From IMG/VR virus record IMGVR_UViG_3300046167_000212, positions 1-35,098 of that record: a DNA stretch of 35,098 nucleotides. One strand, written 5' to 3'. The stretch is from a virus. Shown here in pieces: positions 7,949 to 17,824 of this stretch. The notes beneath the pieces are model-generated. The model searched no databases, had not been told where the DNA came from, and worked only from the letters and a program-made list of their open reading frames with translations. Position 1 is the stretch's first letter; the number at the start of each line of letters is the position of its first letter. The position numbers and the translations under genes were made by a program.

Positions 7949-9772
7949 ATGTCAGGTGGAAAAGGTGGTAGTCAGTCAACAGAGGTAACAATCCCACCGT
8001 TCATTGAGGCGGCGGCAAAGGAAAACCTACGACGAGCGCAAAAGACGGCTGGTATGGGTTATCTGCCCTACTACGGCCCAGAAGTAGCAGCATTCTCTCC
8101 ATTACAAGAGCAGGCCATGCGTGCCACTGGCGGTGCAGCAGAGGCTTTTGGTCTGGCCGGCCCCGGCTTTGACCCACTAGCAGGTATGCCTCGCGCTGAT
8201 TTCTATGACGGTGGCTTGAGGGGATATGGCTCAGGTGGATTACTAGAAGAGGCGCTAGGTGAGCTTGCAACACGCAGCCCAACTCAGTTTGCTGCTTATC
8301 GAAACTTGCCCACCCTAACGCCACCTGTAGCGGGCGAGCCTCCCGCCCCTGTAGACGGCGGCTTTTTCCCATCTCCCGGTGGCGGCGAAGGCGTTAGCAC
8401 GTACCCTTTTGGAAATCCTTTTCAGCCCGGAGGCGGTAACACTTACCCTGTCTTCAGTGGCACAGATGGATACCCTTCTGGTTTTGGCGGAATGGTTGAC
8501 TTTTTTGACCCTGAGCTAAGTTCAGCTGCTGGTGGTCGTGGCATATCTCAGCAGATGCAACAACTGCAAGAGCAAGTAGATCAAATGCGAACCCAGCCTG
8601 CTTTTGACCCGTCCGGCATTAATGAGCGCATTTCCGGATTGGAAGGCCGTTTCTCCGGTATAACGCCCTTTGACCCATCTAGCTTGCAACAAGATATAAG
8701 AGAGTTGCGCGGTCGCGAATCATTTGACCCTAGCGACTTAACTGCGCGTCTTGCTGGGCTAGAAGGCAGAGTAGGCGGAATATCTGATTTTGACCCATCT
8801 GGCCTACAGGCTCAAATCTTGGCTAATCAAGAGCGCATCGGCGGCATGACGCAGTTTGATCCGTCTAGCATAAACGAACGAATCGCTGGGATAGAGGGTC
8901 GAGTAGGGGGAATGACACAGTTCGACCCATCTGGGCTTCAAGCACAGATTTTAGCTAACCAAGAGCGCATCGGCGGCATGGGTCAGTTTGATCCTTCAGG
9001 CATCAATGAAAGAATAGCAGGCATTGAAGGCCGCATCGGCGGCATGAGCCAGTTTGACCCCTCTGGGATAAACGAGCGGATAGCCGGTATCGAAGGCAGG
9101 CTCGGTGGAATTAGCCAGTTCGATCCGTCAGGCTTGCAAGAGCGCTTGGCGGGCGTAGAAACTCAGCTTGGTGGATACCAGCCATTTGACCCAAGCGAAC
9201 TGCAAGCGCAAATAGCTTCCTTACGTGAGCGCCCGACTTTTGATCCTTCAGGTTTGCAAGGTCAAATTTCTGGTCTGGAGCAGCGACTCGGAGGCATGAA
9301 TCAATTCGATCCTAGTGGGTTACAAGCTCAAATTGCAGCGAATGAGCGAAGACTATCAGGTTTAGGTCAGTTTGATCCTAGCGGCTTACAGCAACAGATT
9401 TCCGGCTTAGAGCAACGCCTTGGCGGAATGAATCAGTTCGACCCTAGCGGCTTGCAAGCCCAGATAAATGCTAATCAAGAAAGGCTCGCAGGCATGGGTC
9501 AGTTCGACCCTAGCGGTTTGCAGTCTCAAATATCGGGGTTAGAGAAACGGTTGGGTGGCATGAGCCAGTTCGATCCTAGCGGTCTACAGCAGCGACTCAG
9601 TGGCTTAGAGAGTCAGATAGGAAGTTTCCAACAATTCGATCCTAGCGGACTAGCGAGTCAGATAGCGGCACTACAGCAGCAAGTAGCAGGCTTACAGTCG
9701 ACCACACCAACATATGGCGGATTGCGCCCTACACCCTCGGGATTTAATCCTGTGAAAGGCGGAGGTAACTAA
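7949..9772 (+). CDS. Putative ejection/virion protein with seventeen 22-residue repeats
   Basis: A 607-residue protein. Residues 1-~215 include IPPFIEAAAKENLRRAQKT and LPYYGPEVAAFSPLQEQAM, motifs common in marine phage virion proteins, then a Gly/Pro-rich linker. Residues 219-584 are 17 tandem units each starting FDPS (e.g. FDPSGLQAQIAANERRLSGL). Fifteen units are 22 residues and two are 18. Each unit places hydrophobics at positions suiting a two-times-eleven (hendecad) helical repeat broken by the FDPS turn. No catalytic motif is present. It is followed two bases later by another gene whose protein also repeats every 22 residues, which suggests paired structural proteins ejected or built into the tail. 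The role is inference. Confidence 0.7.
   Translation: MSGGKGGSQSTEVTIPPFIEAAAKENLRRAQKTAGMGYLPYYGPEVAAFSPLQEQAMRATGGAAEAFGLAGPGFDPLAGMPRADFYDGGLRGYGSGGLLEEALGELATRSPTQFAAYRNLPTLTPPVAGEPPAPVDGGFFPSPGGGEGVSTYPFGNPFQPGGGNTYPVFSGTDGYPSGFGGMVDFFDPELSSAAGGRGISQQMQQLQEQVDQMRTQPAFDPSGINERISGLEGRFSGITPFDPSSLQQDIRELRGRESFDPSDLTARLAGLEGRVGGISDFDPSGLQAQILANQERIGGMTQFDPSSINERIAGIEGRVGGMTQFDPSGLQAQILANQERIGGMGQFDPSGINERIAGIEGRIGGMSQFDPSGINERIAGIEGRLGGISQFDPSGLQERLAGVETQLGGYQPFDPSELQAQIASLRERPTFDPSGLQGQISGLEQRLGGMNQFDPSGLQAQIAANERRLSGLGQFDPSGLQQQISGLEQRLGGMNQFDPSGLQAQINANQERLAGMGQFDPSGLQSQISGLEKRLGGMSQFDPSGLQQRLSGLESQIGSFQQFDPSGLASQIAALQQQVAGLQSTTPTYGGLRPTPSGFNPVKGGGN
8603..9700 (+). repeat. Coding tandem repeat, ~66-bp unit (FDPSG units)
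   Basis: The unit TT(T/C)-GA(T/C)-CC followed by a serine codon recurs seventeen times, usually every 66 bp. Codons vary freely between units while the residues are kept, so the array is held by selection on the protein and is not a recent DNA expansion. Confidence 0.85.
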
Positions 9773-9774
9773 GA

Positions 9775-11722
9775 ATGGCAGGATCAGCAACCGGGCCGGG
9801 CATGATGCCTACCAAAGGCATGCCACAACAAATGCTTGCGAGCGGCACTCCCACAGCAGGAATCAAGCCAGCGCCTAACGCAATAGGCATGGGGCAGATG
9901 TACGCCGGCGGTACACCTGACTTTAATGAGCGAACTGGGATGGGATATTTAGGTGGTACTCGTGACTTCGATGAAAGCGCAAATCCCAGCCCATTTCCAA
10001 ATGAGATTGGCGGCGGCCCAACTCCAGCATCAGGCGGCAAGGGTGGTGGTCAGCAAGGCGCCTGCACAACCAAATGTATATCAGCAAGCATCAGGCGGCC
10101 TCCAGCAAGCTATGGGCGCAACTCGCAGAGAGATGGGCTTTCAGCCTTCTCCAGTAAGAGGGTTCGGCTATCAAGCAAGTGATGTATCTCCAACGACCGG
10201 CGGTTACGCTGGTGATGTAGCTGCGCCTCGTACGGGGTATGCTGGTGACGTCCGCGGTACAGGTTATACCGCCTGCGCAAGTTGGGGCTCCAAGCGTGGG
10301 TTACGCTGGCGACGTCCGTGGTACAGGCTACACGGCAAGAGCAGTAGATGCGCCAAGCATGCGTTACGCTGGTGATGTTGGCGCTATTACTGGGCCATAC
10401 GCTGGAGACGTAACATCAGCGACAAGGACCATATGCTGGTGACGTTACTGGCATGGGATATACAGGCTCCCAGCATAGCGGGAAACATTGGTCAGTTCGT
10501 TAACCCCTTTGAGCAGCAGGTGGTTTCTGGTGCACTAGGTGATATTGAGCGTCAGCGTCAGATGCAAGCTAACCAACTAGGGGTCACAGTTCGCTGCGGC
10601 TAAAGCATTCGGTGGCTCACGTCAGGCTATCCAAGAAGCAGAGCTGGCTCGATCTGCAATGGAGCAAGGCGCGAGCACTGCGGCAGCACTACGTCAGCAG
10701 GGATTCGGTCAGGCTCTACAGGCTGCGGGGCAGCAAGCTCAAATGGGTGCTCGTGCGTCTGAGTTTGGTCTTGGCCAAGGTCTACAGGCTCAATTAGCAA
10801 ACCAAGCCTGCTAGACAAAGATTCGGTGAGTTTGGCGCACAACAGGATGTTCAGACTCAACTTGCCAACCAAGCGGCGCGGCAACGGTTTGGGGAGTTCG
10901 GTGCGCAACAGGGCATGCAAGCTGCATTAGCAAATCAAGCTGCAAGACAGCGATTTGGCGAATTTGGTGCCGGACAAGACATTCAAGCGCAATTAGCTAA
11001 CCAGCAAGCGCAAGCAAGATCTGCTGAATTTGGGGCAGGACAGAGCATCCAAGCTCAGTTGGCCAATCAGGCGGCTAGACAGCGCTTTGGTGAGTTCGGT
11101 GCGCAGCAAGACGTCCAGACACAGCTTGCTAACCAAGCAGCCCAAGCAAGAGCGGCAGAGTTTGGTGGAGGGCAAAGTATTCAAGCCCAACTTGCGAATC
11201 AGGCTGCCCGTCAAAGATTGGGCGAATTTGGATCTCAACAAGGCATGCAGGCGGCATTGGCTAATCAGGCCGCACGTCAGCGCTTTGGAGAGTTTGCAGG
11301 CGGTCAAGGCATACAAGCTCAACTCGGCTAACCAAGCGGCTCAGGCACGCGCACAAGAGTTTGGATTGGGCCAGAGCATGCAGGCGCAGCTTGCTAATCA
11401 GGCGGCAGGATTGTCAGGCTCACAGCAACGTATGGGCGCGGCTTCTCAACTGGCTAACTTGGCCAACCTTGGCTTTGGCATGGGTCAGACAGTACAGCAG
11501 CAAATGTCTCAGCAAGGTGCTATGCAGCAACAGCTCCAGCAGCAAATCATGAATGCGGCACGTCAGCAGTTTGAAGGCTTCCGTAACTACCCAGCTCAAG
11601 CGCTTGGTTACTACGCTCAGGCACTGGGTGCCACACCTACACCGCAGTCTAGTACAACTTCACGTCAGCCCGGTCTCTTTGACTATCTGACGCTTGGCGC
11701 ATCGATGTTCCCCGGGGGATAA
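9775..11722 (+). CDS. Repeat-rich putative ejection protein, interrupted by seven +1 frameshifts
   Basis: One gene is split into pieces in successive frames. It starts MAGSATGPGMMPTKGMP at ATG 9775 and ends LTLGASMFPGG at 11722. The intended path changes frame by +1 near 10057, 10262, 10425, 10465, 10581, 10807 and 11326. Removing one base at each joins conserved text: YAGDV-rich Gly repeats (about 10200-10470), then FVNPFEQQVVSGALGDIERQ, GGSRQAIQEAELARSAMEQ, and from about 10750 a 22-residue repeat of the type EFGAGQSIQAQLANQAARQR. The C-terminus holds Gln-rich helices. The NPFEQQVV...GGSRQA stretch occurs in many marine phage virion proteins. Corrected length is about 645 residues. It is either a sequencing artefact or a decayed gene. 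Confidence 0.7.
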
Positions 11723-11724
11723 AT

Positions 11725-12027
11725 ATGGTGGCGACTGATCAAAACCCACAGCAACAACAAACACTCAAAGGTTTGCTGGATATGTTGCAAGATGAAGAAG
11801 CGCGTAAAGCCTTGGGTAGAATGGGTGTTGCTGCGGCGTCACTACAACAACCTTTTAGTGTTGCGCAACCGGCTCAGCTTATGGCGGGCGGCGGGCTTTT
11901 GCAGCAGCCGACGCACCCGGTAATGACCTCAGCAGGAGCGGGAATGATGGGCGTTGACACGCAACAAGGTGGCGGCGTCGATATGGAAAAAATTCAAAAG
12001 TTCATGAAAATCTTAGGCATGGGTTAA
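11725..12027 (+). CDS. Small Met/Gln-rich unknown protein
   Basis: A 100-residue protein starting at ATG 11725, two bases after the upstream stop. It contains a charged helix (LKGLLDMLQDEEARKALGRMG), an Ala/Gln/Gly-rich centre, and ends IQKFMKILGMG. There is no signal peptide, membrane segment or known motif. It lies between the two groups of putative ejection proteins and is translated in the same run, so a minor virion or assembly role is possible. I do not recognise a family. Confidence 0.55.
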   Translation: MVATDQNPQQQQTLKGLLDMLQDEEARKALGRMGVAAASLQQPFSVAQPAQLMAGGGLLQQPTHPVMTSAGAGMMGVDTQQGGGVDMEKIQKFMKILGMG

Positions 12028-12038
12028 AGGATAAAGTT

Positions 12039-13301
12039 ATGGGAAACACAACAAGCGGACAGCCTATGACCGGCATGAAAGACGAAGAAGAGCGCCGTAT
12101 GATGCAGATGCTTGCGGCACAGCAAGCGGCAAATACACCTCAAGCACGTGCGGCTGAGCAACGATTTATGCAACAACGTGAGCAGGCAATGCGACCTGCT
12201 ACTAGTGTTAGCGGCGGCTCTACGACTGCTAAACCAGAAGCGCCGGGACTGCTTAGCCGTTTAGGCCGTGGAGCCTTAGATGCGCTGCAAGATCCTGTGC
12301 GTAATGCTCAAATTGTTGCAGCCTTAAATTCTATGCGCTTTCAGCCTGACCCAAGTTTGGTTAAGTCAGTGCAGGCAAGAGCGGAAGGCGTACAAAAGCG
12401 CCGTCAAAGCTTCCAAGATACAGAAGTAGCATTACAGCTATTAGAACAAAGAGGCGCATTGGAAGGGTATACTCCAGAGCAAATACAGCAGTTAAGAAAT
12501 TCTCCACGATTAGTCATGGCGTTGGCTGAAGAGGCTATGAGAGCGCCTAAAGCGCCTTCAGTATTCATGCAAAAAGTGGCCGCATTAATAAGTACGGGAA
12601 TGTCGCGCGCTGATGCAATTAAGCAAGTTATAGAGGGCGAGGCAGCGGGAACCAGCATAAATATGCCTGACCCTGCTCGCGGCGCAATCTATAAAGCAAC
12701 TTTTGAGTCGGATGCGGCAATGCAAAGCGCGGCACGCACAGCGCTCGATACTATCAACAAAAGTAACGAAACTTTGAGCTTGCTGCAAAGAGGAAATTTA
12801 AATTTAGGTTTGGCTAACCCTGCGTTGCAATTTAAAGATCGTTTGCTCGCCTTGACTGGGAATATGGACGCTGCTTCGCGCGCATCTGATACTGATCTAC
12901 TGAATTCTATGCTTGGAACAGATGTATTCGGAGCCATTAAGGCGCTTGGCATTGGTGCGAGGGGATTGGATACGCCAGCCGAAAGAGAGTTCTTACGTGA
13001 AGTTCTGACAGGAACGACCACGATGGAGCCAGAAACCATTGAAAAAATGGCACGGCTACGAGCGAAATACGCCAGAAAGGCGATCAATCGCTACAACGAA
13101 GCAGTAGAAAGAGGGCAGTTTACGTATATTGAAAACGCCATGAACCAGCCTAAAGGCTCTCGGTATAGTAAAATTGAAGCACCACAGCTACTCGATTTGA
13201 CCCCAGTGCAACGCCCGGCTGGATATCCAGAAGAAGAGTGGAAAAGAGTGCCGGCATCTGAGCGGCAGCAAGTAAGAGATGAATTTTTGCGTAGAGGATA
13301 A
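12039..13301 (+). CDS. Putative internal virion protein
   Basis: A 420-residue, mostly helical protein. The N-terminal ~75 residues are Met/Gln-rich and low in complexity (RRMMQMLAAQQAAN). Next is LLSRLGRGALDALQDPVRNAQIVAALNSMRF, of which the LDALQDPVRNAQ part is typical of phage internal proteins. The C-terminal half has EREFLREVLTGTTTMEPETI and a helix through YARKAINRYNEAVERGQF. No enzymatic signature is visible. Its position between repeat proteins and a 717-residue partner, upstream of the portal, suits an ejection protein. It ends PEEEWKRVPASERQQV, like the C-terminal tails of other ejected proteins. Confidence 0.6.
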   Translation: MGNTTSGQPMTGMKDEEERRMMQMLAAQQAANTPQARAAEQRFMQQREQAMRPATSVSGGSTTAKPEAPGLLSRLGRGALDALQDPVRNAQIVAALNSMRFQPDPSLVKSVQARAEGVQKRRQSFQDTEVALQLLEQRGALEGYTPEQIQQLRNSPRLVMALAEEAMRAPKAPSVFMQKVAALISTGMSRADAIKQVIEGEAAGTSINMPDPARGAIYKATFESDAAMQSAARTALDTINKSNETLSLLQRGNLNLGLANPALQFKDRLLALTGNMDAASRASDTDLLNSMLGTDVFGAIKALGIGARGLDTPAEREFLREVLTGTTTMEPETIEKMARLRAKYARKAINRYNEAVERGQFTYIENAMNQPKGSRYSKIEAPQLLDLTPVQRPAGYPEEEWKRVPASERQQVRDEFLRRG

Positions 13302-13307
13302 AGTTAA

Positions 13308-15461
13308 ATGACAACACCAGCGCAACAAGAGTACCTTGCACAGCAACGTCGACGATATGAAGAGCAAGCTTTATTTCAAGCAGAAGGCGGTCGCTTAGAA
13401 GAGCGTGATGGTCAACGCGCATTCGTTTCGCCAAAATTTTCCACAACTGACCCAACCACGATTTCTGCTATTGCTGATGAAATTCAAGCTGGCGGATCTC
13501 TTGATACGTTTCTCGAAAAGCAGATGGCGCAATCCTACGTGCAAAAAAGACCGCTTGAGGCTGCTGCTGCAACTTTTACGCAAGGCATCCCATTCGTTGG
13601 TGAGTCAATCCCAGAAGCTGTTGGCGTCGTTAGCCCCGAGAGTCGTGCCGAAATGGAGCGCTTGCAAGAGGCCACAGCTACAGCATTCCCCGGTACAGCA
13701 ATGGCAGCGCGCACTGGCGCCGCAATCTCTACCGCCCCTGCTGGTGGACTCATCCCCGGAATCTCAAGGCTTGAGCGCGCGATTGATACACCATTAGAAG
13801 CTGGTGTAGCTGCAACTGCTTTTGGTGGCGCAGAAGGTCTTGCTAGTGGAATGGGCGCTTCGGAAGGCACTGTTGGCGAAAGATTTATGGAAGCGCTGCC
13901 AACTGCGGCTGTGTCTGCCGTAGCCAGTGGCCCTATCGGCTTCCTAACTAACATATTTGCTCGCGGAGTAGGCTCTGCCCTATCAGATCGCCGTGCTGTC
14001 AGTGAAGTTGCGAAAGAGCTAGGTATATCGCGAGAGGCGGCAACAATTGTAGGTCAGACCTTAGCAAGAGAGGGCGGGAGCTTAGATCAAGCTATAGCAA
14101 ATCTACGTAGAGCGGGTGAGGCCGGCATGTTAGCAGATGCTGATAAGGCTGTTGCGGCGGTTTTAGATGCATCAATGACAGCGGCAGGATCAGGTCGTGT
14201 TGCTGCTGAGAGAGCTGTTACTGAAAGAGTGCAGCAAGAGTCAGAGCAGTTAGGCGGTGCGATGACGCGCGCGCTAGGCAGGGAGCCTACCGGAATGCGA
14301 ACTGCGGCAGAAGAGGCGGCGGCTCGACATGGCCCTATGACGCGCCTCGCTTACGCAGAAGCTTACGCACAGCCGATTGATTATCTAAGCGCGGCAGGTC
14401 AGCGAATAGAAACTGTTTTAGAAAGAATACCCGATCAGTACAAGCAGCGAGCGTTTGCGGCTGCTAATGATCTAATGCAGATAGATGGCGTGCGTAATCA
14501 GCAAATGAGGGCAATCATCGGTGACGATGGCGGGGTCGTTTTTGAGGAAATGCCTAATGTGGTGCAGCTTGATTATTTGAAGCGCGCACTGCAAGACATT
14601 GCTTATGGGCCCGATTTTATGCCAGCGCTAGCTACCAAGCCCCAAGGTGTTGGTGGCAAACTGAACGCTTTGGCGGGAGAGTTGCGCGGTGCGTTAGGGG
14701 ATGCTGTTCCCCAATATGATCAAGCGGTAAGACGTGGCGGTGACGCAATACGAGAAAGGCTTTCTGGTGAAATGGGAGTCAGACTGCTAAATGCCAATGT
14801 TACTCGTGAAGAGGTTATGGAGGCAGTGCGCGGCGCATCGGCCACAGAGCTAAACGCCATGCGATTGGGCTTGCGTAACCAAATTGACGAAATCATGGCT
14901 AACGTCAAAATGTCTATTAATCAGGGCGATGTAGAGTCTGTTGGCGCCGCTCGTAAGCTATTGCGAGAGCTTAGTAGCGCTGCAAATAAGCAGAAGCTTG
15001 AAATGTTATTGCCTGCGCAGCGATATAACACATTGATGAAAAAGCTTACTGAAATTAGGTCTGCCTTTGAGCTGCAAGGCGAGTTAGCCGTGGGAAGTAA
15101 AACTGGGCAACGTCAGGATATTTTAAAGATGATCGACGAGTTGACAGCTCCCGGCGTTATCAGATCAGCGGCAAGAGGTGAGCCAGTTAAGGCTGGTCAG
15201 CGTGTTATACAGTTTTTAACCGGCGAAACCGACGAATCTATGCAGGCTCGTCGGTCGGAAATCTTTAGAGAAGTCGCAGACACATTGACGACAATACGAG
15301 GGCGTGACGCAGAAGAGGCACTAATGATTGTGGCTGAGGCCATGCAAAAAGGTAAAGTGACAGCAGATAAGGCTGGATTTGTAAGCAGAGTTTTGCAGCG
15401 TGCTACTGTGCCGGCTTCATCTGAGTTAGCGCCTATGTTGATACTAGATTCGGAGCAGTAA
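13308..15461 (+). CDS. Large putative ejection/internal virion protein
   Basis: A 717-residue protein starting at ATG 13308, with an AGGATAAAG ribosome site six bases upstream. The N-terminal ~50 residues are charged. Residues ~85-225 are Gly/Ala-rich with PFVGESIPEAVG, MAARTGAAISTAPAGGLIPG and EGLASGMGASEG, a pattern of membrane-interacting amphipathic helices common in phage ejection proteins. The C-terminal half is long alpha-helix with conserved-looking charged faces (DYLKRALQDIAYG, RRGGDAIRERLSGEMG). No transglycosylase motif was found. The start of portal follows its stop by one base. The role is by context. Confidence 0.65.
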   Translation: MTTPAQQEYLAQQRRRYEEQALFQAEGGRLEERDGQRAFVSPKFSTTDPTTISAIADEIQAGGSLDTFLEKQMAQSYVQKRPLEAAAATFTQGIPFVGESIPEAVGVVSPESRAEMERLQEATATAFPGTAMAARTGAAISTAPAGGLIPGISRLERAIDTPLEAGVAATAFGGAEGLASGMGASEGTVGERFMEALPTAAVSAVASGPIGFLTNIFARGVGSALSDRRAVSEVAKELGISREAATIVGQTLAREGGSLDQAIANLRRAGEAGMLADADKAVAAVLDASMTAAGSGRVAAERAVTERVQQESEQLGGAMTRALGREPTGMRTAAEEAAARHGPMTRLAYAEAYAQPIDYLSAAGQRIETVLERIPDQYKQRAFAAANDLMQIDGVRNQQMRAIIGDDGGVVFEEMPNVVQLDYLKRALQDIAYGPDFMPALATKPQGVGGKLNALAGELRGALGDAVPQYDQAVRRGGDAIRERLSGEMGVRLLNANVTREEVMEAVRGASATELNAMRLGLRNQIDEIMANVKMSINQGDVESVGAARKLLRELSSAANKQKLEMLLPAQRYNTLMKKLTEIRSAFELQGELAVGSKTGQRQDILKMIDELTAPGVIRSAARGEPVKAGQRVIQFLTGETDESMQARRSEIFREVADTLTTIRGRDAEEALMIVAEAMQKGKVTADKAGFVSRVLQRATVPASSELAPMLILDSEQ

Positions 15462-15462
15462 G

Positions 15463-17562
15463 ATGGATTTAAAACCAATGACAGAGCAGGACATTGAGGG
15501 CATTGCACGCGAGGCTGTGCAGGATGCTGTTGATTTCTGTGAATCTGAGATTGCTGAAGACCGGATTAAGGCTCAGCGTTACTTTGATGGTGAGACTGAC
15601 GTAGGCGAGGAAGAGGGCCGATCGAAGGTCGTATCGACTAAGGTGCGGGACACTATCCGCGCTATCAAGCCTTCTCTCATGCGCGTGTTTTTATCAACTG
15701 ACAAGCCTGTAGAGTTTGTTCCGCGCAGCCAAGAAGACGTGCAGATGGCTGAGCAAGCCACAAAGTACATGCACTACCAGTTCAATGAGCTAAACGGTTA
15801 CCGGGTGCTTAACGATGTCTTTCACGATGCGCTGGTCAAAAAGGTTGGAGTTGCCAAAATCTATTGGGACACTTACCAAGAGCAAGAAATTTTTGATTTC
15901 CAAGATCTTAACGAGATGGAGTTTTCCGTCTTGGTTAACGAGGATAACGTCGAGGTTATCAAGCATACGACCAAGATGGTCATGGAGATGGATGAGTTCG
16001 GCATGGAGATGGAATCTCCCCGGCATGATCTCAAGATTGCGCGCACGGTTGATCGCGGCAAGATGTGCGTGGAAAGCGTACCGCCCGAAGAGTTTTTCAT
16101 CGATCGTAACTCTCGCTCTATCGACGATTACTACTGTGTTGCGCATCGCACTGAAATGCGTGTGGGCGATCTGGTTTCTATGGGTTATGACTACGAGGAC
16201 GTCTACGATCTAAGCGGCCTACAGCACTCTGACACCTTCTCTGAGGTCGAGGAGTACCAGCGTAGGGGCTACGAAGAGGATTACTCTGACGAGGACGTAC
16301 AAGACCCCTCAATGCGCCTAGTGGCGGTGACAGAGGCATATATCAAGATTGATGCTAATGGCACAGGTGTACCGACGCTGCATAAAGTCACATTGGGCGG
16401 TAATCAGTACAAGCTATTGGACTTTGAGCCTTGTGGGCATATCCCGTTTGCCGTGTTCGAGGTAGACCCTGAGCCACACACATTCTATGGCCGATCAGTT
16501 GCTGATCTCATTCTCAATGATCAAGACGCCGCTACAGCTATGCTTCGCGGTGTGTTGGATAACGTCGCATTGACCAACAACCCTCGCGTAGAGATCGTTG
16601 ATGGCGCTGTGAATATTGACGACATTCTGAACAACGAGATTGGCGGAATCATTCGAGTAAAGCAGTCAGGCGCTGTACAACCGCAGGCCGTCCCGTTTGT
16701 CGCTGGTCAGACCCTATCTGCCTTACAGTATTTTGATCAGCAGGTAGAAGACAAGACCGGTGTCACAAAGGCGTCTACTGGCCTTTCTCCCGATGCGCTA
16801 CAAAGCACCACTGCTACAGCCGTAGCGGCTACGATGCAGGCTCAAGCGGCGCAAATCGAGGTTATGGCTCGCAACTTAGCAGAAGGCGGTATGCGCCAGA
16901 TGTTTAAACTCATGCTCAAGTGCATGGTTGAGAACGTCGATGAAGAGCAAATGATGCGCTTGCAAGGGCAAAGTTACGTGCCAGTTGACCCCCGGTCATG
17001 GAATGTTGGCATGGATGTTTCTATTAACGTCGGCCTCGGAACTGGACGCGAAGACCAAAAAGTCGCTGTACTGAATCAGGCGCTGCAAATGCAGATTCAG
17101 ATATTCCAAAGTTACGGCCCCGGCAACGGCGTAGTGTCATTATCAAATATTAGGAATACACTGTCTGACATTCTTGCGGTGAATGGCGTACGCAATTCCG
17201 AGCGTTACTTTATGCCTATCGACCCGCAGATGGAGCAGCAGATGATGATGCAACAGCAACAGGCGCAAGGTCAGCAACAGCAGGGCGATCCAAACGCGGC
17301 GTACCTACAGGCTGAGCAGATGAAGGCGCAGGCTAAGATGCAGTCTGATCAAATGAAGATCATGGCTAAGTCACAGCTTGATCAGCAGAAGATGTTGTTG
17401 GATGCGCAGAAGGCTATGGCGACAGACGACCTCAAGCGCGATGAGATGGATCAAGACTTACTGATTGCTGCTGCGGAGATTATCGGCAAGTACGGCACCG
17501 CAGTAGATGTCGAAAGAATTAAACAGCTACAGAATGCACCTAGACCAACTATGGGTATGTGA
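15463..17562 (+). CDS. Portal protein (P22-type)
   Basis: A 699-residue protein with portal hallmarks of the P22-like class: VDFCESEIAEDRIKAQRYFDG, SKVVSTKVRDTIRAIKPSLM followed by RVFLSTDKPVEFVP at the N-terminus, VGVAKIYWD, PPEEFFIDRNS in the wing, and YGRSVADLILNDQDAATAML. The C-terminus is a Gln/Met-rich helical barrel ending in PRPTMGM. Portals form the dodecameric DNA gate at one capsid vertex. It precedes scaffold and capsid genes. No frameshift or missing segment is seen. Confidence 0.92.
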   Translation: MDLKPMTEQDIEGIAREAVQDAVDFCESEIAEDRIKAQRYFDGETDVGEEEGRSKVVSTKVRDTIRAIKPSLMRVFLSTDKPVEFVPRSQEDVQMAEQATKYMHYQFNELNGYRVLNDVFHDALVKKVGVAKIYWDTYQEQEIFDFQDLNEMEFSVLVNEDNVEVIKHTTKMVMEMDEFGMEMESPRHDLKIARTVDRGKMCVESVPPEEFFIDRNSRSIDDYYCVAHRTEMRVGDLVSMGYDYEDVYDLSGLQHSDTFSEVEEYQRRGYEEDYSDEDVQDPSMRLVAVTEAYIKIDANGTGVPTLHKVTLGGNQYKLLDFEPCGHIPFAVFEVDPEPHTFYGRSVADLILNDQDAATAMLRGVLDNVALTNNPRVEIVDGAVNIDDILNNEIGGIIRVKQSGAVQPQAVPFVAGQTLSALQYFDQQVEDKTGVTKASTGLSPDALQSTTATAVAATMQAQAAQIEVMARNLAEGGMRQMFKLMLKCMVENVDEEQMMRLQGQSYVPVDPRSWNVGMDVSINVGLGTGREDQKVAVLNQALQMQIQIFQSYGPGNGVVSLSNIRNTLSDILAVNGVRNSERYFMPIDPQMEQQMMMQQQQAQGQQQQGDPNAAYLQAEQMKAQAKMQSDQMKIMAKSQLDQQKMLLDAQKAMATDDLKRDEMDQDLLIAAAEIIGKYGTAVDVERIKQLQNAPRPTMGM

Positions 17563-17563
17563 T

Positions 17564-17824
17564 TTGAACATCAAGGATCGGGCGGCGCACGTTAAGCGCC
17601 TCCAGAACGATGAATCGTTCAATATGCTGTTAGACGAGATTAGAGAAGACACAGCCAATGTCTTCCTAAACCCGCACTCTTCTTCGGAAGACCGGGAGGA
17701 AGCCCATCAAATAGTGAGGGCGTTAGCGAAGATTGAAGATCGCATGGCAGTCATCCTTTCGGATGAAGCGATGTTCGATAGACAACAAAGGAGATCAGCA
17801 CCGTGGAAACGACTGATGAATTAA
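17564..17824 (+). CDS. Small protein between portal and scaffold
   Basis: About 86 residues if it starts at TTG 17564, two bases after the portal stop. An in-frame ATG at 17507 would give 105 residues but overlap portal by 56 bases with an unconvincing N-terminus. The later start gives NIKDRAAHVKRLQNDESFNM, a form seen in small phage proteins after portal. The rest is helical and acidic (LLDEIREDTANVFLNP, EEAHQIVRALAKIEDRM). The 3' end overlaps the scaffold start by 22 bases and carries its AAAGGAGA ribosome site. A role in head assembly is inferred from position only. Confidence 0.6.
   Translation: MNIKDRAAHVKRLQNDESFNMLLDEIREDTANVFLNPHSSSEDREEAHQIVRALAKIEDRMAVILSDEAMFDRQQRRSAPWKRLMN

Noticed and set aside
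7949-9772. Tandem repeats as a CRISPR or DNA-level satellite
   Set aside because: The period is conserved in protein, not in DNA; codons vary and there are no spacers, so it is a protein repeat.
10612-11552. Alternative frames in the repeat gene as separate small genes
   Set aside because: They are parts or shadows of one gene split by +1 shifts; repeat text continues across each break.
17507-17563. Longer start for the gene after portal
   Set aside because: It would add residues overlapping portal with no ribosome site and no resemblance to the conserved start; TTG 17564 fits better.
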